A DNA stretch of 14,356 nucleotides, taken from the NCBI GenBank assembly GCA_964235605.1, contig CAXSCR010000082.1, positions 1-14,356 on the forward strand. The letters are read 5' to 3'. Numbering within the stretch: the stretch's first letter is position 1; every line of letters starts with the position of its first letter. Below the pieces are notes generated by a model, which was given only the letters and a program-made list of their open reading frames with translations, searched no databases and had not been told where the DNA came from. The stretch is from DATCRE01 sp964235605 (GTDB taxonomy: Bacteria; Bacteroidota; Bacteroidia; Cytophagales; Cyclobacteriaceae). Position numbers and translations under genes: made by a program. Shown piece after piece: positions 13,992-14,356 of this stretch.

Positions 13992-14356
13992 GGCAATAGT
14001 TGTTAATATAAAAACTTTCTTGGGTTAAATTTAATTAATAAATAATTTTATTGATTATGCTTTATGATCATTTCAAACGTGTGCGTTGATGAGTGCTTCT
14101 TGTAATTTTCAATATGAGTGAGTTGATAGCTATGTATGTTGGAATCTCAAAGTCAAATATAGTTTGTTGAAAGAAACGTACATAACACCACTGAATATAT
14201 TTTTTTTAATAGATATATGTATGAGTTTGAGAGTTCCCAGGTTATTAATAATGTGTATGTCACTATGGAACTTATGCATTGATTTAATTATTAATTATTA
14301 GTCCTACTTTGTCAAGTTACCATTTTTAGTTGATTTTTGATTTGTTCTTGGTATTT
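13992..14356. other. AT-rich intergenic stretch; one candidate minus-strand -7 box
   Basis: I see no gene. CAAATATA at 14154-14161 reads TATATTTG on the minus strand, an exact match to the Bacteroidota -7 box TANNTTTG, about 163 bp upstream of the 77-residue ORF, but I found no correctly spaced TTG. In this AT-rich sequence such a match is expected by chance fairly often. Confidence 0.3.

Noticed and set aside
1..14356. tRNA or rRNA genes
   Set aside because: I saw no cloverleaf with conserved T-loop (GGTTCGAAT-like) sequence and no rRNA-like segments on either strand, though this was by eye only.

Overview
The window looks like a chromosomal piece of a Bacteroidota (Chitinophagales/Cytophagales/Sphingobacteria-like) genome. 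The support is low GC with long AT-rich gaps, no Shine-Dalgarno-like sequences before the starts, a Bacteroidota-type promoter (TTG, 19 nt, TANNTTTG) in front of the aldose-1-epimerase gene, and a GH92/GH125/GH76 mannosidase set with FHS-type sugar porter and ROK kinase that is typical of the group. This is inferred from sequence features only; no database was searched.

Bases 1-9947 form an alpha-mannan/mannose utilisation locus arranged divergently. On the minus strand, reading outward from about 3400, are a LacI-family regulator (2338-3354), a ROK sugar kinase (1362-2246) and an FHS-family sugar:H+ symporter (133-1359). On the plus strand are a decayed GH76 endo-alpha-1,6-mannanase (3849-4590, frameshifted and without its catalytic N-terminal half), a GH125 exo-alpha-1,6-mannosidase (4600-6048), a lipoprotein-type aldose 1-epimerase (6446-7621) and a GH92 alpha-1,2-mannosidase (7650-9947) followed by a strong intrinsic terminator. 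Proposed flow: GH92 strips alpha-1,2 side-chain mannose, GH125 trims alpha-1,6 mannose from the backbone end, the epimerase equilibrates anomers, the symporter imports free mannose, the ROK kinase phosphorylates it, and LacI responds to a sugar signal. No SusC/SusD pair lies in the window, and the endo-acting enzyme is broken, so the locus as seen looks tuned to scavenging mannose from oligosaccharides or glycans.

Bases 9948-11321 are a 1.4 kb gene-poor stretch of mobile-element debris. It holds three copies of a REP-like double-hairpin repeat (two as an exact 56-bp tandem duplication), a further double hairpin of similar geometry, the truncated and frameshifted N-terminus of an IS110-family transposase preceded by a structured non-coding stretch in the position where IS110 elements encode bridge RNA, and a near-perfect 22-bp-arm palindrome without a U-tract.

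Bases 11322-13130 encode a 602-residue protein built entirely of nine helicase-associated (HA) repeats and nothing else; it is the least understood intact gene here. Bases 13321-13991 (minus strand) carry a likely two-gene unit: a small putative membrane protein overlapping by ATGA a 146-residue protein resembling the DUF1801 fold. The last 365 bases are AT-rich with no gene that I can support.
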